Shown here: one piece after another, positions 26,101 to 35,245 of the stretch | How positions within the stretch are numbered: position 1 is the stretch's first letter | How the letters are laid out: the number at the start of each line of letters is the position of its first letter | Assembly (NCBI GenBank): GCA_964594045.1 | Contig: CAZQKR010000022.1 | Span: 1-64,000 of the forward strand | Source: UBA2365 sp964594045 | GTDB lineage: Bacteria; Bacteroidota; Bacteroidia; Chitinophagales; Saprospiraceae | Reading direction: 5' to 3' | Length of the DNA stretch: 64,000 nucleotides | The notes under the pieces: generated by a model | What the model was told of the DNA's origin: nothing | Seen by the model: only the letters and a program-made list of their open reading frames with translations | Databases searched by the model: none | Made by a program: the position numbers and the translations under genes

Positions 26101-29056
26101 AATGATCATTTACGATTGCAGATTTGAAGAAATTACCTACTCTGTTTCTTATAAGCTGGCTGATGCCAACGGCAATATTCCTGATGATGGTCTACCATGG
26201 ATTTCGGATGAAAATCTGGTGAAAGTGAACACCCAAAATGGCGGATACTTCTACAGATTCCTCGATGCGACAACGCATCCGATATGGATAAGATATACAT
26301 TTACAGATCCTTGTGGTAATTCAAGTGAATTATACTTCAAGGTGGTGGTTTACGACGAATCCAAGCCAATCGCAGTTTGCGACCTCAGGACTCAGGTAGT
26401 ATTAGGTCCATCAGGCCAGATCTATGCAGATGCATTCACATTTGATGACGGTAGTCATGACAATTGCGGCACATTGACTTATGAAGCCAGAAGAATGCAT
26501 GCTGCCTGCGGGTTCAACACAAATTTCAGTGACAAGGTATACTTCTGTTGTCAGGATGTCGGCACAGTTCAGATGGTAGAAATGAAAGTGACCGACGAAA
26601 GCGGACTTTTCAACGTGTGTATGGTGGAAGTTGAAGTGATTGACAAGTACCCACCGATCCTGATCTGTCCGGAAGAAGTTACGCTTGAATGCAGGGAAGA
26701 TTATAACGATCTGGAACTGACCGGTGTGGCAGAAGCTTTGGATAATTGCAGCGTTTCCAGTGTGACGCACACCAACACCAATGTAGATATCAGTTCTTGC
26801 GGTGTCGGTACGGTCACCAGGCAGTGGAAAGCTGTTGACCATCTTGGGCTGACTTCAATTTGTTATCAAACGATCAATATCATCAATACAGATGAATTTG
26901 ACGGTACTAAGATCAAGTGGCCTAAGGATATTACGATCGAAGCATGTATTTCAGAGATCACACCTGATATTACTGGCAATGTTACCGTGGAAGACGACTA
27001 CTGCAGCCAGGTTGCCATCACCTACAAAGATCAGGTTTTTGATGTAGTACAGGATGCCTGTACCAAAATTCTGAGAAAATGGTCTGTTCTGGATTGGTGC
27101 ACATTTGATCATGACAATCCTTATACAACAGGATACTGGGAGTACACACAGGTCATTAAAATATTTGACAATGTTGCTCCAAAATTTGATCAGGCATGTT
27201 CCAATCTTGATTTCTGCACCTACGGCGCCTGCGAAGGTCCGATCGAATTCATCAAAACGGCAACTGACGACTGCACTCCTGCAAATCAGTTGCGCTGGAA
27301 ACACAGGATCGACCTGTTCAATGATGGAAATTATGACTTTCCGGAAAGGTTTACCAACAATGCTTCCGGAACCTATCCGGATGGCACACACAGGATCGTA
27401 TGGATCGTGGAAGACGGTTGTGGAAACATCAGCACATGTGAACAATTGTTCACTTTGAAAGACTGCAAAAAACCTACACCGCTGTGTTACTCTGTATTGG
27501 CTACAGTGGTCATGGATGTAACAGGCATGGTGGAGATATGCGCTCAAAGCTTTGATTTATGTAATTGCACATCAGGTAGTTACGATAACTGCACACCTCA
27601 GGAAGATTTGATATTTTCCTTCAGCCCGGACATCAATGACACATGCCGAGTCCTGGATTGCAATGATATTCCGAACGGACAAAGCGCACTGATCGAAATG
27701 CAGATCTGGGTTACTGATGAAGCAGGTAATCAGGATTATTGTACAGTGACGCTCGATCTGCAGGATAATGAAGCAGATGCATGTCTGGATGTCGATGCCG
27801 GGTCAATCATACTAAGTGGTATGATCAGGAATCCACAGGATAAACCTCTGCCCGGAGTTGAGGTTGCAGTAAGCAGTAACAACAGCAATATCGGATTCCC
27901 AAGGTTCAGTTACACGAATGATAGCGGCAGGTACTCCATGAACGGCTTGTATGCCACAAACACCTATGACATCCAGCCTGGAAATAATGCTAACATCACA
28001 CAAGGTGTGACAACGCTCGACCTCATCTACATTCAAAAACATCTTCTGGGTATTCTCAGCCTGCAAGGTCCATACCAGATCATTGCTGCTGATGCGGATA
28101 ACAACCAAAAGATCTCTGCCAATGATATCTTTTCTATAAGAAATATCATACTTGGCAAAAACGATGAATTCCCGAATGGACAGGAATCATGGAGATTCGT
28201 TGCAGCAAATGCGGATATTCCTAATCCTGATCATCCTTTCCCGTTTGCTGAAAAGATCAGTACAAAGAATCTGAAAGAATTCAAGAATCTGAATTTTACC
28301 GGAGTAAAAATTGGTGACGTAAATAACAGTGCTTCATTACAACCGGATGGTCCTTCAATCGAGCCTAGATCAACTCAAAAGATGAATATCCTTGCAGATG
28401 ACAGGATGGTTCTGGCAGGAGACCAGATCGTGGTAGACTTCTTTGCTGAAGACCTGAGCGGGATCGTCGGTAATCAATTCACTATCGAATTTGACAAAGA
28501 TGTATTGAGCTTTGCAGGTCTGACAGGTGTACATCAGGTCATCAATGAACAAAATTTTGGCCTCGGTTTAGCGGGATACGGCCTGATCACTGTAAGCTGG
28601 AATACCAATGAACCACCGGTCTTGAATCAGAATAAACTGTTCAGCCTGGTCTTCACCGGAATTTCTTCCGGTGAACTCAGCAAACTGATCAGAATGAGTG
28701 ACCGCATTACAAAAGCTGAAGCTTACTCACAAGATCTCGAAGTGATGGATCTAGAACTCAAATTCAGGACCGGTGACAACTTCACCAATGAATTGAAGTA
28801 TACATTGCATCAAAATATTCCTAACCCGTTTGACGATAAAACGCAGATCTACTTTGAACTTCCGGAAGATACTGATGCAACATTGGAATTCTATGATGTA
28901 ACAGGTAAAGTGTTGAAAACAGTTAAAGGAAGTTACAAAAAAGGATTGAACACTATAGAAGTTACTAAAAATGAACTCGGCATCACCGGAATCATTTATT
29001 ACACACTCAAAACCGGCGTATTTACACAAACGAGAAAGATGATCTGTATCAATTAA
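23183..29056 (+). CDS. Giant T9SS surface protein with P-domain, dockerin-like and cohesin-like modules
   Basis: A 1957-residue secreted protein (signal peptide about 1-31, ending VSAQ). Residues about 30-500 are beta-rich with HYR-like Cys-rich segments (VIDNQAPVITNCSNRVVNL). A proprotein-convertase P-domain covers about 620-780 (SVTELTARLIHPDG-like pattern, ending GKLKNVSLIFSQTG). Many further Cys-rich HYR-like repeats follow, with the recurring phrase KDxxAPVI or DKYPPI. A carboxypeptidase-regulatory-like domain lies at about 1530-1590. A dockerin-like pair of calcium loops (TLDLIYIQKHLLG and DADNNQKISANDIFSIRN) is at about 1610-1660, a cohesin-like domain at about 1735-1860, and a type A T9SS sorting domain in the last 80 residues (LHQNIPNPFDDKTQIYF). 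No catalytic domain is recognised. It is probably a large adhesin or matrix protein. Confidence 0.85.
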   Translation: MKKITQISRLLMHTLPLAILFLAVGQFKVSAQINSVAVQVDPPRYYSGGTAEMDYTVSFGNINYERADFIEFVAPPGVTLLDNFDEPTLFLGCGYNSGQQLPANAGANGIGWGHPVFTDGGSGCGIFQPNTPHTFRLKVASTAAVTGNILIFVRVYGESGSMASATLGLTNAACNLAAPNDITVFADNASCQAYVNFVGVQTGACGNLLIDHSGYYPVGTTEVVFIAAEGTVNEIRATRHVTVIDNQAPVITNCSNRVVNLGSGECSTAVDFNFQINENCGDMERELKQHFLDLVDKTVNCPTGPTHYFRVFDLNAVGIDNDFQLSSIDLGVYFASNSSQITVNIYELNGPFNLNNLTLVSQSIHILPALNQQVVSISHPATIHGGSIFVVEVIAPVFGGIQGNVRIGFNDAGETAPTYIMGSVCGTTTPQLVENAFGGTETGNLVMTLHGFETAIGFNALHASGLLPGDIFERGQHDLIYTLTDATGNSSTCAFTLTVVNQDGPTTALACNDTIHVSLDEECEVLVTPDMVLEGDHYGCADDYLVIVYDQSGNPIGNLISSAYVNQLLYVEVYDINTNNHCSSIIKLEDKYPPVLLCDPVITTCSGDVQPGSEVPENLAFNYKPEIGTLPANQTGITEFVIPVDGLHSAVITDLDVVFDIEHSGVTELTARLIHPDGTSIVLFAKPGDNVACTTPNIQLTMDDDAVLSPADLDNACNAVAPGISGEYQPVQSLANFNGKGMRGEWILAITDDALGNGGKLKNVSLIFSQTGATVSLPIPPGATFEYNGSNIYTVYDFDACGPVKMTYEDKSFKQNCNSMFSELIERSWTAVDPFGNTSTCLQLVQVVNNGAAFLIFPPDYDNVTLPAYSCDLGQEFYPHPTYSGYPTGDFCPDIDVYYEDLVLTDCPGTFKVLRQWRVTDWCTGSVIEHIQQIKVQDKDAPVIVKTIPDIVAYTDAFDCSTNVDLPDPYSYGMIIYDCRFEEITYSVSYKLADANGNIPDDGLPWISDENLVKVNTQNGGYFYRFLDATTHPIWIRYTFTDPCGNSSELYFKVVVYDESKPIAVCDLRTQVVLGPSGQIYADAFTFDDGSHDNCGTLTYEARRMHAACGFNTNFSDKVYFCCQDVGTVQMVEMKVTDESGLFNVCMVEVEVIDKYPPILICPEEVTLECREDYNDLELTGVAEALDNCSVSSVTHTNTNVDISSCGVGTVTRQWKAVDHLGLTSICYQTINIINTDEFDGTKIKWPKDITIEACISEITPDITGNVTVEDDYCSQVAITYKDQVFDVVQDACTKILRKWSVLDWCTFDHDNPYTTGYWEYTQVIKIFDNVAPKFDQACSNLDFCTYGACEGPIEFIKTATDDCTPANQLRWKHRIDLFNDGNYDFPERFTNNASGTYPDGTHRIVWIVEDGCGNISTCEQLFTLKDCKKPTPLCYSVLATVVMDVTGMVEICAQSFDLCNCTSGSYDNCTPQEDLIFSFSPDINDTCRVLDCNDIPNGQSALIEMQIWVTDEAGNQDYCTVTLDLQDNEADACLDVDAGSIILSGMIRNPQDKPLPGVEVAVSSNNSNIGFPRFSYTNDSGRYSMNGLYATNTYDIQPGNNANITQGVTTLDLIYIQKHLLGILSLQGPYQIIAADADNNQKISANDIFSIRNIILGKNDEFPNGQESWRFVAANADIPNPDHPFPFAEKISTKNLKEFKNLNFTGVKIGDVNNSASLQPDGPSIEPRSTQKMNILADDRMVLAGDQIVVDFFAEDLSGIVGNQFTIEFDKDVLSFAGLTGVHQVINEQNFGLGLAGYGLITVSWNTNEPPVLNQNKLFSLVFTGISSGELSKLIRMSDRITKAEAYSQDLEVMDLELKFRTGDNFTNELKYTLHQNIPNPFDDKTQIYFELPEDTDATLEFYDVTGKVLKTVKGSYKKGLNTIEVTKNELGITGIIYYTLKTGVFTQTRKMICIN

Positions 29057-29113
29057 AGAACATTCCTATTTCAATTTTACTTGGGTTGATCAACCCTTGA
29101 TAAACCAATCTGC

Positions 29114-29147
29114 AACAGCCTCTCAAATGCGAGAGGCTGTTTTTATT
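29114..29147. terminator. Rho-independent terminator
   Basis: Perfect 10-bp stem acagcctctc / gagaggctgt with a 6-nt loop, followed by ttttatttt. It serves the giant surface protein gene and may also stop the convergent M16 peptidase transcript. Confidence 0.85.
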
Positions 29148-29176
29148 TTGACCATATCAATCTGAAGTGCAATCCC

Positions 29177-32101
29177 CTACTCTTTTATAAATTGATTGTA
29201 CTTAAGCGGCCTGAGTTTCCCAAAACCGGATAACTTTTGTTGGTCAACGAGCTTCATATTTCCAGATATACTGATGATCAACGCCTGACCTTTGATCTGT
29301 TTGTTATAAAATTCCAAAATATCATCAAAACGCAACCTGCTGAAATGGGGAAAGTGAATCTCTCCGGGATCCCTCTCATAGCCCATCCGTCTCCAGTTGG
29401 CAACTCTCGAAGCCATATTCCTGAAATCGGGAAAAGAGGTATAGGATGCAGATGTCAGGCCTTTCCGGATTCCTTCCATGCGTTCAGGTCTGACAGGCAT
29501 GTCAAGGATCAGTTGCCTCATGGCTTCAATCCCGTCGATGGTTTTATCACTTTGTGTATTGAGGTAACCTGACAAATACCCTGGTTTGTCTTTTAACTGG
29601 GGCCATCTGTAAATGGCATTTGCCGTATAGGCAAGAGAACGAAACTCGCGGATCTCCTGAAACACCAGAGAACTCATACCTGATCCAAAATATTCGTTGA
29701 AAGCCGATATGTTGGCAAAATCGTCTTCACTTTCCAGCATTTTTCCGTCAACAAAAAAATGGATATTGCCTTGTCTTGCCTTCTTATTATCATATACATA
29801 AACCACGGGTTCGTCATATTTTTTCCGTTCGGTGACGATGTATTCTGCACTTACAGGAAGTTCAGGCCATGTGATGCCATTTTGCAGTACACCGGACAAT
29901 TCCTTCATTTCCAACTGACCGGTATAAATTACGGTACCAGAATACCGGGTCACAGATCTGAAAGCATCAACCAACTCCTGTGCTTTAATTTTCCGGGCTT
30001 CCTTCAGGGAAAATTCACGAAGAAAGGATGAATTTTCACCATACATGGCATATTGATTCAACGCATCAGCAATCATCATCGGATCCTTTTTGAGCATTTT
30101 ACTGCCTGCCTTGATGTCATCCAAAACCCTTTTCATCTGCTCATCATCAGTCCGGGGATGAGTGATCATTTCATCCACCAGTGTAAGCACATCCTTCAGA
30201 TTTGATTCAACACCTTCCACATAAACTGAGAAATAATTATCAGAAGCAGAAAAGTTTATTGTTGCACCTAATTTTTGAAGGGCGGACTTATACTCCCGGA
30301 AAGATTTCCCGACAGTTCCCGTCAAATTGAGGTAATCCGCTGCCAGGCCCAGTTTCTGGTCATGAAGTTCCCCTTTATGGAATCTCAATTCAAGCGTAAA
30401 GATATCATTATAAGGATTATAGGTGCGATAAAGCGTATGACCATTGGTCAGTTGCCGGATCTCAACATCTTTTTCGAACCTGACAAAACGTGGTTCGGTT
30501 TTAGTTTCGGTCATTTTGTTGATCCTTGCTGCAAAGGCAGATTTGGCCTCAGTATTTTTTGGCGCTACAGGTTTCCAGGTTGGTTTTTCCAATCTGTCTT
30601 TTGGGGGTAAACCCATTTTGGAATTGTAAACCAACCTGTTTTCTCCGAAATATAATTTGCTTACGCGCATGATATCCTCACTGCTGACCGCTTCAAGCTG
30701 ATGGATCTCATCAAGCATATCCTCCCAGCTACGACCGTTGATAAATGCCTGCATGATCATTCCGTACCTTCCATTCATGGTCTCCAGATTCCTCATGTAT
30801 TCTTTCCTCACTTCAAGTTTGACTGCATCCAGCATTTCAATGGTAAAATCAGCGTTTTTAAGCTGGTCCAAGCCCTTATTCACCAATTCTTCTGCTTTCC
30901 CAAAACTTTGACCTACTATTTTTGGCACAAAAAGTATGATATAGCTACCGTGATCGTATGACTGGAAGGAGATAGGCTGAATGGCCATTACTTCGTTGTT
31001 TACCATCATCTGATCAAAAATTCCGGTACCGGAGCTATTGCTCAGCAGCCTGCTTGCAATATATAATACAGGGCTGTCTTCATGACCGTAGGGAACGCTT
31101 CGAAAACCGGTGAGTCCAATTCTTACAGGACTTAACCTTACTTGTTTTAATTCACGTCCGTTGAACGGTTGAAGTGTGTTTTCGGGTAATCCCGGCAATT
31201 CGCCGCTTCTCCATTGTCCGAATTTTGCTTCGATCAAAGGCATGATCTCTTCAGACCTGAAATCACCCAAAAGCACCAAAGCCATATTATTGGCAACATA
31301 CCATGTTTTGAAGAATTCCATCATTTTACTGATCTGCGGATTTTTCAAATGCTCAGTGTAACCAATGATTGGTCTTGAATACGGATGGCCTTTGTAATGC
31401 GTGGCCAAAAAATCTTCGAGCATTCCCTGAACGGGTACATCTGAGTATAGATTTTTCTCCTCATAAACCACCTCGAGCTCTGATTGAAACAGGCGGAAAA
31501 CGGGGTTGCGGAACCTCTCTGCATATATCTCCAGCCATTTTTCCAGTTGAAACGCAGGAAAAGTATTATAATAAGTGGTCATATCAAAACTGGTTCCTGC
31601 GTTGAGATTATTGCCTCCGATATCTCTGAGGATGACATCAGTCTCATTTGGTATAGCAAAATCTGCAGCTGAAATGGATAACCTGTTGATTTCCATGAGC
31701 ATCTTTTTTCTGGCATCCGGATCCTTCTGGCTTGCCAGCATATCGTAAAGCATTGAAATGCTGTCCAGTAAAATTTTTTCATTCTCCCAGTTGACGGTTC
31801 CGATCTGATCCGTACCTTTAAACATCATGTGTTCAAAATAGTGCGCGATCCCGGTGGCATCTTCAGGGTCGTTTCGGCTGCCGGCCTTTACCACGACGGC
31901 GCCAAAAATTTCAGGTTTACTGTGGTCTTCATTGAGGTACACAGTCAAACCATTGGACAATCTGAAGGTCTTGACCTCAAGTGGACCGGCTGATGAAGGA
32001 TCTACGATCTGAGCGGTTGATCCGGCAGTCGATACGATAAATAAAGTTAAGAGCAACCATCCAGGAATAATGGCAGCCAGAGTTCTGTTCTTTGTACCCA
32101 T
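29177..32101 (-). CDS. M16 family (insulinase/pitrilysin) zinc metallopeptidase
   Basis: A 974-residue exported two-half M16 peptidase. The start ATG 32101 gives a signal peptide (about 1-30, ending STAQ); ATG 32125 would add 8 residues. The inverted zinc motif HxxEH is HYFEH (His87, Glu90, His91), with the distal Glu in the QSELEVVYEEKN segment. The second half (from about 520) repeats the fold without the zinc motif, as expected for the family, including RxxxY-type substrate-binding residues in FGSGMSSLVFQEIREFRSLAYTA. It probably degrades peptides in the periplasm. Monocistronic; it ends at the shared terminator. Confidence 0.92.
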   Translation of the reverse strand: MGTKNRTLAAIIPGWLLLTLFIVSTAGSTAQIVDPSSAGPLEVKTFRLSNGLTVYLNEDHSKPEIFGAVVVKAGSRNDPEDATGIAHYFEHMMFKGTDQIGTVNWENEKILLDSISMLYDMLASQKDPDARKKMLMEINRLSISAADFAIPNETDVILRDIGGNNLNAGTSFDMTTYYNTFPAFQLEKWLEIYAERFRNPVFRLFQSELEVVYEEKNLYSDVPVQGMLEDFLATHYKGHPYSRPIIGYTEHLKNPQISKMMEFFKTWYVANNMALVLLGDFRSEEIMPLIEAKFGQWRSGELPGLPENTLQPFNGRELKQVRLSPVRIGLTGFRSVPYGHEDSPVLYIASRLLSNSSGTGIFDQMMVNNEVMAIQPISFQSYDHGSYIILFVPKIVGQSFGKAEELVNKGLDQLKNADFTIEMLDAVKLEVRKEYMRNLETMNGRYGMIMQAFINGRSWEDMLDEIHQLEAVSSEDIMRVSKLYFGENRLVYNSKMGLPPKDRLEKPTWKPVAPKNTEAKSAFAARINKMTETKTEPRFVRFEKDVEIRQLTNGHTLYRTYNPYNDIFTLELRFHKGELHDQKLGLAADYLNLTGTVGKSFREYKSALQKLGATINFSASDNYFSVYVEGVESNLKDVLTLVDEMITHPRTDDEQMKRVLDDIKAGSKMLKKDPMMIADALNQYAMYGENSSFLREFSLKEARKIKAQELVDAFRSVTRYSGTVIYTGQLEMKELSGVLQNGITWPELPVSAEYIVTERKKYDEPVVYVYDNKKARQGNIHFFVDGKMLESEDDFANISAFNEYFGSGMSSLVFQEIREFRSLAYTANAIYRWPQLKDKPGYLSGYLNTQSDKTIDGIEAMRQLILDMPVRPERMEGIRKGLTSASYTSFPDFRNMASRVANWRRMGYERDPGEIHFPHFSRLRFDDILEFYNKQIKGQALIISISGNMKLVDQQKLSGFGKLRPLKYNQFIKE

Positions 32102-32304
32102 TAGTTTCAGTTTTTTAATCCACAAAATTCAATCAGCGACTAAATTATGACGTTTAATTGACTGATCAACTATTTTAAGCCATTCTCCTCCAAAAATTAC
32201 AAAAATTGAACAATTTTCAAATTATCACCCGCGCAGCTCTTCAAAATTGAAGCGAGATCATCTGGATGCTTTTCAGGTAGAACAGAACAAAATATCGGGG
32301 GATA

Positions 32305-33501
32305 TTAAACAGCACAGATGGATTCAACAAAGTGCCTTGCATTTGCCGTATTGTCGTATTTGTCCCTGATCAATTTCCTGGCTTTCGCACTGATCTTCTG
32401 CATTTCTTCAGGGTGATTGATGCAAAACAAAATCTGGTTGATGAATTCAGTTGCAGTATCTGCAAGCAATACATGTTGTCCGTGCTGTGCTGCAATGCCT
32501 TCCAGTCCAAGCGTGGTAGAGATCACCACTCTGCCCAGGGCCATGGATTCCAGGATTTTCACGCGCATGCCGCTTCCGGAAAAAAGAGGGACAATGGTCA
32601 GCTGACAGGAACGCAGGAACTCTATGGCATCATCAACTTCACCATGGATAAACAGGTTTTCTCCATTCATTCTGTAGAGTTTCTCCGGTGTGTTTCTTCC
32701 CGCTATATGCAACTCAACATCCTCCAATTTTTGCCTGAAAGGCAACCAAACCTTTTCAATGAACCAGCTTAAACCTTCCATATTGGGCATCCAGTCCAGG
32801 GAACCGATAAAGGAAATCCTTGTTTTTCCTGTTTGAGGAAAAGGTGTCAGAGGATAATTCTTGATATCAATACCTATAGGAACCACATAACCCTGATTAT
32901 TAAAGCCCAGTTTGACAAAATTGGCCAGATCGCGTTTGGATACGGTGATCAGGTAATCGTACACATTGAGATTTTTCAATTCATAGCGTTTCAGCTTTCT
33001 CACCAGGTATTGAATATACAGTTTTTTGAGGGAAAACTCCATATTATTGAGCATACGTTCCCAAATTTCGTATTCCAGGTTGTGTGAACGCATGACGATC
33101 CTGGCATTTGAATGCTTTCTGATCAGCGGAACATAAGGTGTAAGATACAGCGTTTCAAGCAAAATGATATCGTAATTGTTTTCTTTGAGCAGTGTTTTCA
33201 GCTTTTCTGAATAAGCTTTCGAAATGAACCTGGTCACATGGTAGGAATTCCTTGAAAACAGGTTGAGCAAAGCTCCGGAAATGGTGATCCTGTTGTCTAT
33301 CTCTACCGTTTCAATCCTTTTGTAATGGTTGTATGAGGAAGGCAGGCTGGTCAGATCAAAATAATGTTTGGCCGTATTCATGCTTAAAAGCGTGATGCTG
33401 CAATCCAGTCCGGCCAATGCGCTGCTGAGGTAATATACCGCGATAGACTCTCCGTCTTTCAATGGAAATGGGAATTTTTTCGTCAGTTGGAGGATCTTCA
33501 T
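32305..33501 (-). CDS. Glycosyltransferase family 4 (GT-B)
   Basis: A 398-residue cytosolic GT-B glycosyltransferase. N-terminal Rossmann half: MKILQLTKKFPFPLKDGESI, with acceptor loop. C-terminal half: RISFIGSLDWMPNMEG, ELHIAGR at about 265, then GSGMRVKILESMALGRVVISTTLGLEGI, containing the E-x7-E-like nucleotide-sugar site (typical of PEP-CTERM/exopolysaccharide-type GT4 enzymes). Acceptor and donor cannot be deduced. No glycan cluster surrounds it: it is divergent from the LolD-type ATPase and downstream of nothing on the same strand. Confidence 0.88.
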   Translation of the reverse strand: MKILQLTKKFPFPLKDGESIAVYYLSSALAGLDCSITLLSMNTAKHYFDLTSLPSSYNHYKRIETVEIDNRITISGALLNLFSRNSYHVTRFISKAYSEKLKTLLKENNYDIILLETLYLTPYVPLIRKHSNARIVMRSHNLEYEIWERMLNNMEFSLKKLYIQYLVRKLKRYELKNLNVYDYLITVSKRDLANFVKLGFNNQGYVVPIGIDIKNYPLTPFPQTGKTRISFIGSLDWMPNMEGLSWFIEKVWLPFRQKLEDVELHIAGRNTPEKLYRMNGENLFIHGEVDDAIEFLRSCQLTIVPLFSGSGMRVKILESMALGRVVISTTLGLEGIAAQHGQHVLLADTATEFINQILFCINHPEEMQKISAKARKLIRDKYDNTANARHFVESICAV

Positions 33502-33592
33502 TTTACGATCTATTAAAACGCAAATGTACGATCTTGCTTTTTATTGCCAGCTAAATACGTTGAGAAAAGAGGAGAATTTTGTTTTAATGATT

Positions 33593-33600
33593 TACTTTTG
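33593..33600 (+). promoter_or_regulatory. Candidate -7 element (TACTTTTG) of the ABC ATPase gene
   Basis: Exact TAnnTTTG match ending 21 bp before the preferred ATG at 33622. No well-spaced TTG was found. Its position supports the internal start over the longer frame from 33544. Confidence 0.4.
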
Positions 33601-33621
33601 GGGTGTCATAAACATAAACAC

Positions 33622-34272
33622 ATGCTTGTTGCCAAAAACATCCATAAATCGTTCAAGGACCTTCACGTTCTGAAAGGTGTTGACCTGGAGCTTCAAAAAT
33701 CAGAGGTGCTTTCCATAGTTGGCAAATCAGGAACCGGGAAAAGTACTTTATTGCACATCCTGGGCACGCTGGACAATGCGGATGAAGGCACTCTTGAGAT
33801 CGGGGGGCAACTGATTTCATCCTTTTCAAAAAGAAAACTGGCACATTTCAGAAGCACAAAAATCGGATTTGTATTTCAGTTCCACCATTTGCTGGAAGAC
33901 TTCAATGCCAGAGAAAATGTGATGATGCCAGCCATCATCGCCGGGATCTCGAGGAAAAAGTCTGCAGCTGCTGCAGAACACTGGCTTGAAGTGCTGGGAC
34001 TGAAGGACAGGATGCACCACAGGCCGAATCAACTTTCGGGAGGAGAACAGCAAAGGGTGGCAGTGGCCCGTGCTTTGATCAATCAACCGGAGATCATCCT
34101 TGCAGATGAGCCATCAGGAAATCTGGATACCACTTCATCTGAAGAGCTACATGATCTGTTATTCAGACTCCGTGATGATTACGGACAAAGTTTTATCATT
34201 GTCACACACAATATGCAACTCGCTCAAAGGAGCAATCGTTTTTTAACCATGAAGGACGGTATCCTTATTTGA
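33622..34272 (+). CDS. ABC transporter ATP-binding protein, LolD/MacB type
   Basis: A 216-residue ATPase. Walker A GKSGTGKST (about 36-44), Q-loop VFQFHHLL, signature LSGGEQQRVAVARAL (about 138-152), Walker B IILADEPSGNLD, and switch His in IIVTHNM. Sequence and length fit LolD, which powers release of lipoproteins to LolA, or the MacB-type exporters. The membrane partner (LolC/E) is not adjacent. The start is set at ATG 33622, opening on MLVAKNIHKSF; the longer frame from 33544 would overlap the candidate promoter. It converges with the transaldolase gene, leaving only 3 bp. Confidence 0.9.
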   Translation: MLVAKNIHKSFKDLHVLKGVDLELQKSEVLSIVGKSGTGKSTLLHILGTLDNADEGTLEIGGQLISSFSKRKLAHFRSTKIGFVFQFHHLLEDFNARENVMMPAIIAGISRKKSAAAAEHWLEVLGLKDRMHHRPNQLSGGEQQRVAVARALINQPEIILADEPSGNLDTTSSEELHDLLFRLRDDYGQSFIIVTHNMQLAQRSNRFLTMKDGILI

Positions 34273-34275
34273 ATT

Positions 34276-34935
34276 TTATTGATTTCCCTTACGGTAGTCT
34301 TCCAGGAATTTGGCCAGGCCGATGTCGGTTAAGGGATGATTGAGCAAAGCCAGGATCGGACCCAATGGACTTGTAATGACATCTGCTCCTGCCCTTGCAG
34401 CATCGACAATATGCAGTGAATTTCTGATCGATGCAGCAAGGATCTGTGTTTCATATCCCTGAATGGCATAAATTTCAGCGATCTCCCTGATCAATTGCAT
34501 GCCTTCCCAACCCGAATCATCCAACCGTCCGACGAAGGGAGAAAGATAAGTTGCACCGGCTTTTGCCGCCAAAATAGCTTGTCCTGCAGAAAAGACAAGG
34601 GTACAGTTGGTTTTGATACCTATTTCACTAAAGGTTCTGATGGCTTTGATACCTTCCCTGATCATGGGTACCTTCACAACGATATTCGGAGCCAGATCAG
34701 CCAATTCCCTTCCTTCCCTGATCATACCTTCATAATCAGTTGCGATCACCTCAGCGCTGACATCGCCACCATCAACAAGTTCACAAATCTCTTTGTAATG
34801 CCTCAGGATATTATTCTTACCTGTAATTTTCTCTTTTGCCATGAGAGAAGGATTCGTGGTCACTCCATCCAGAATACCCATAGCCCTGACTTCCCTGATT
34901 TCGTTCAAATTGGCCGTATCTATAAAAAATTTCAT
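34276..34935 (-). CDS. Transaldolase, short fructose-6-phosphate aldolase (TalC/FSA) type
   Basis: A 219-residue class I aldolase of the compact transaldolase group. MKFFIDTANLNEIREV at the N-terminus, DGVTTNPSL at about 24-32, the Schiff-base lysine in NIVVKVPM (about residue 86), then TLVFSAGQAILAAKAGATYLSPFVGRLDD and ILAASIRN. It transfers dihydroxyacetone in the non-oxidative pentose phosphate pathway, or cleaves fructose 6-phosphate. Start ATG 34935: the longer frame back to 35028 would run into the SRP RNA gene. Cytosolic; transcribed just downstream of the SRP RNA on the same strand. Confidence 0.92.
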   Translation of the reverse strand: MKFFIDTANLNEIREVRAMGILDGVTTNPSLMAKEKITGKNNILRHYKEICELVDGGDVSAEVIATDYEGMIREGRELADLAPNIVVKVPMIREGIKAIRTFSEIGIKTNCTLVFSAGQAILAAKAGATYLSPFVGRLDDSGWEGMQLIREIAEIYAIQGYETQILAASIRNSLHIVDAARAGADVITSPLGPILALLNHPLTDIGLAKFLEDYRKGNQ

Positions 34936-35013
34936 TTTGTATTTATTAAGTGGATTTATTTTTTTTGAGGCAGAACAAAATCTGAAACACATTCTGATTA
35001 TGTCCAAAAAGAA

Positions 35014-35110
35014 AAAGTGAGGAGACACACCGCACCGCTCAACCTCCTACCCTTGCTGCATTTCTACCCTGGGGGAGTTCAGAAGGAGCTGGTCGTATGA
35101 CCCTCACCGG
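35014..35110 (-). ncRNA. ffs: Signal recognition particle RNA (small 4.5S type)
   Basis: On the minus strand the sequence contains the conserved SRP domain IV core: cccccagggtagaaatgcag followed by caagggtagg. The ends pair (gtgagg near the 5' end with cctcac at the 3' end) and a run of T follows at 35010-35016, giving a hairpin RNA of about 100 nt. It binds Ffh to target membrane and secreted proteins. A strong promoter lies immediately upstream. End points are estimates. Confidence 0.92.
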
Positions 35111-35113
35111 GCG

Positions 35114-35143
35114 CAAAAGTAAACAGTATTGTGGTTTTTTCAA
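35114..35143 (-). promoter_or_regulatory. Promoter of the SRP RNA (TTG-N19-TACTTTTG)
   Basis: On the minus strand, TTG at 35141-35143 and TACTTTTG at 35114-35121 with a 19-bp spacer, a near-ideal Bacteroidota housekeeping promoter. It places the RNA 5' end at about 35108. Confidence 0.75.
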
Positions 35144-35245
35144 AATAAAGCAGAAAAAATCGATCACAGGTCACCAAAGCGCTATTGCCGATACGCTCAA
35201 TATCCGGATAGGAGCACTCAGGAAAACAAATGATGCATAACTGGG

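Noticed and set aside
26951..27547. 198-codon minus-strand frame inside the giant surface protein gene
   Set aside because: Shadow frame antisense to Cys-rich repeats that have clear domain structure on the plus strand.
34936..35028. N-terminal extension of the transaldolase
   Set aside because: It runs into the SRP RNA gene and lacks family similarity; the family start MKFFIDTAN is at 34935.
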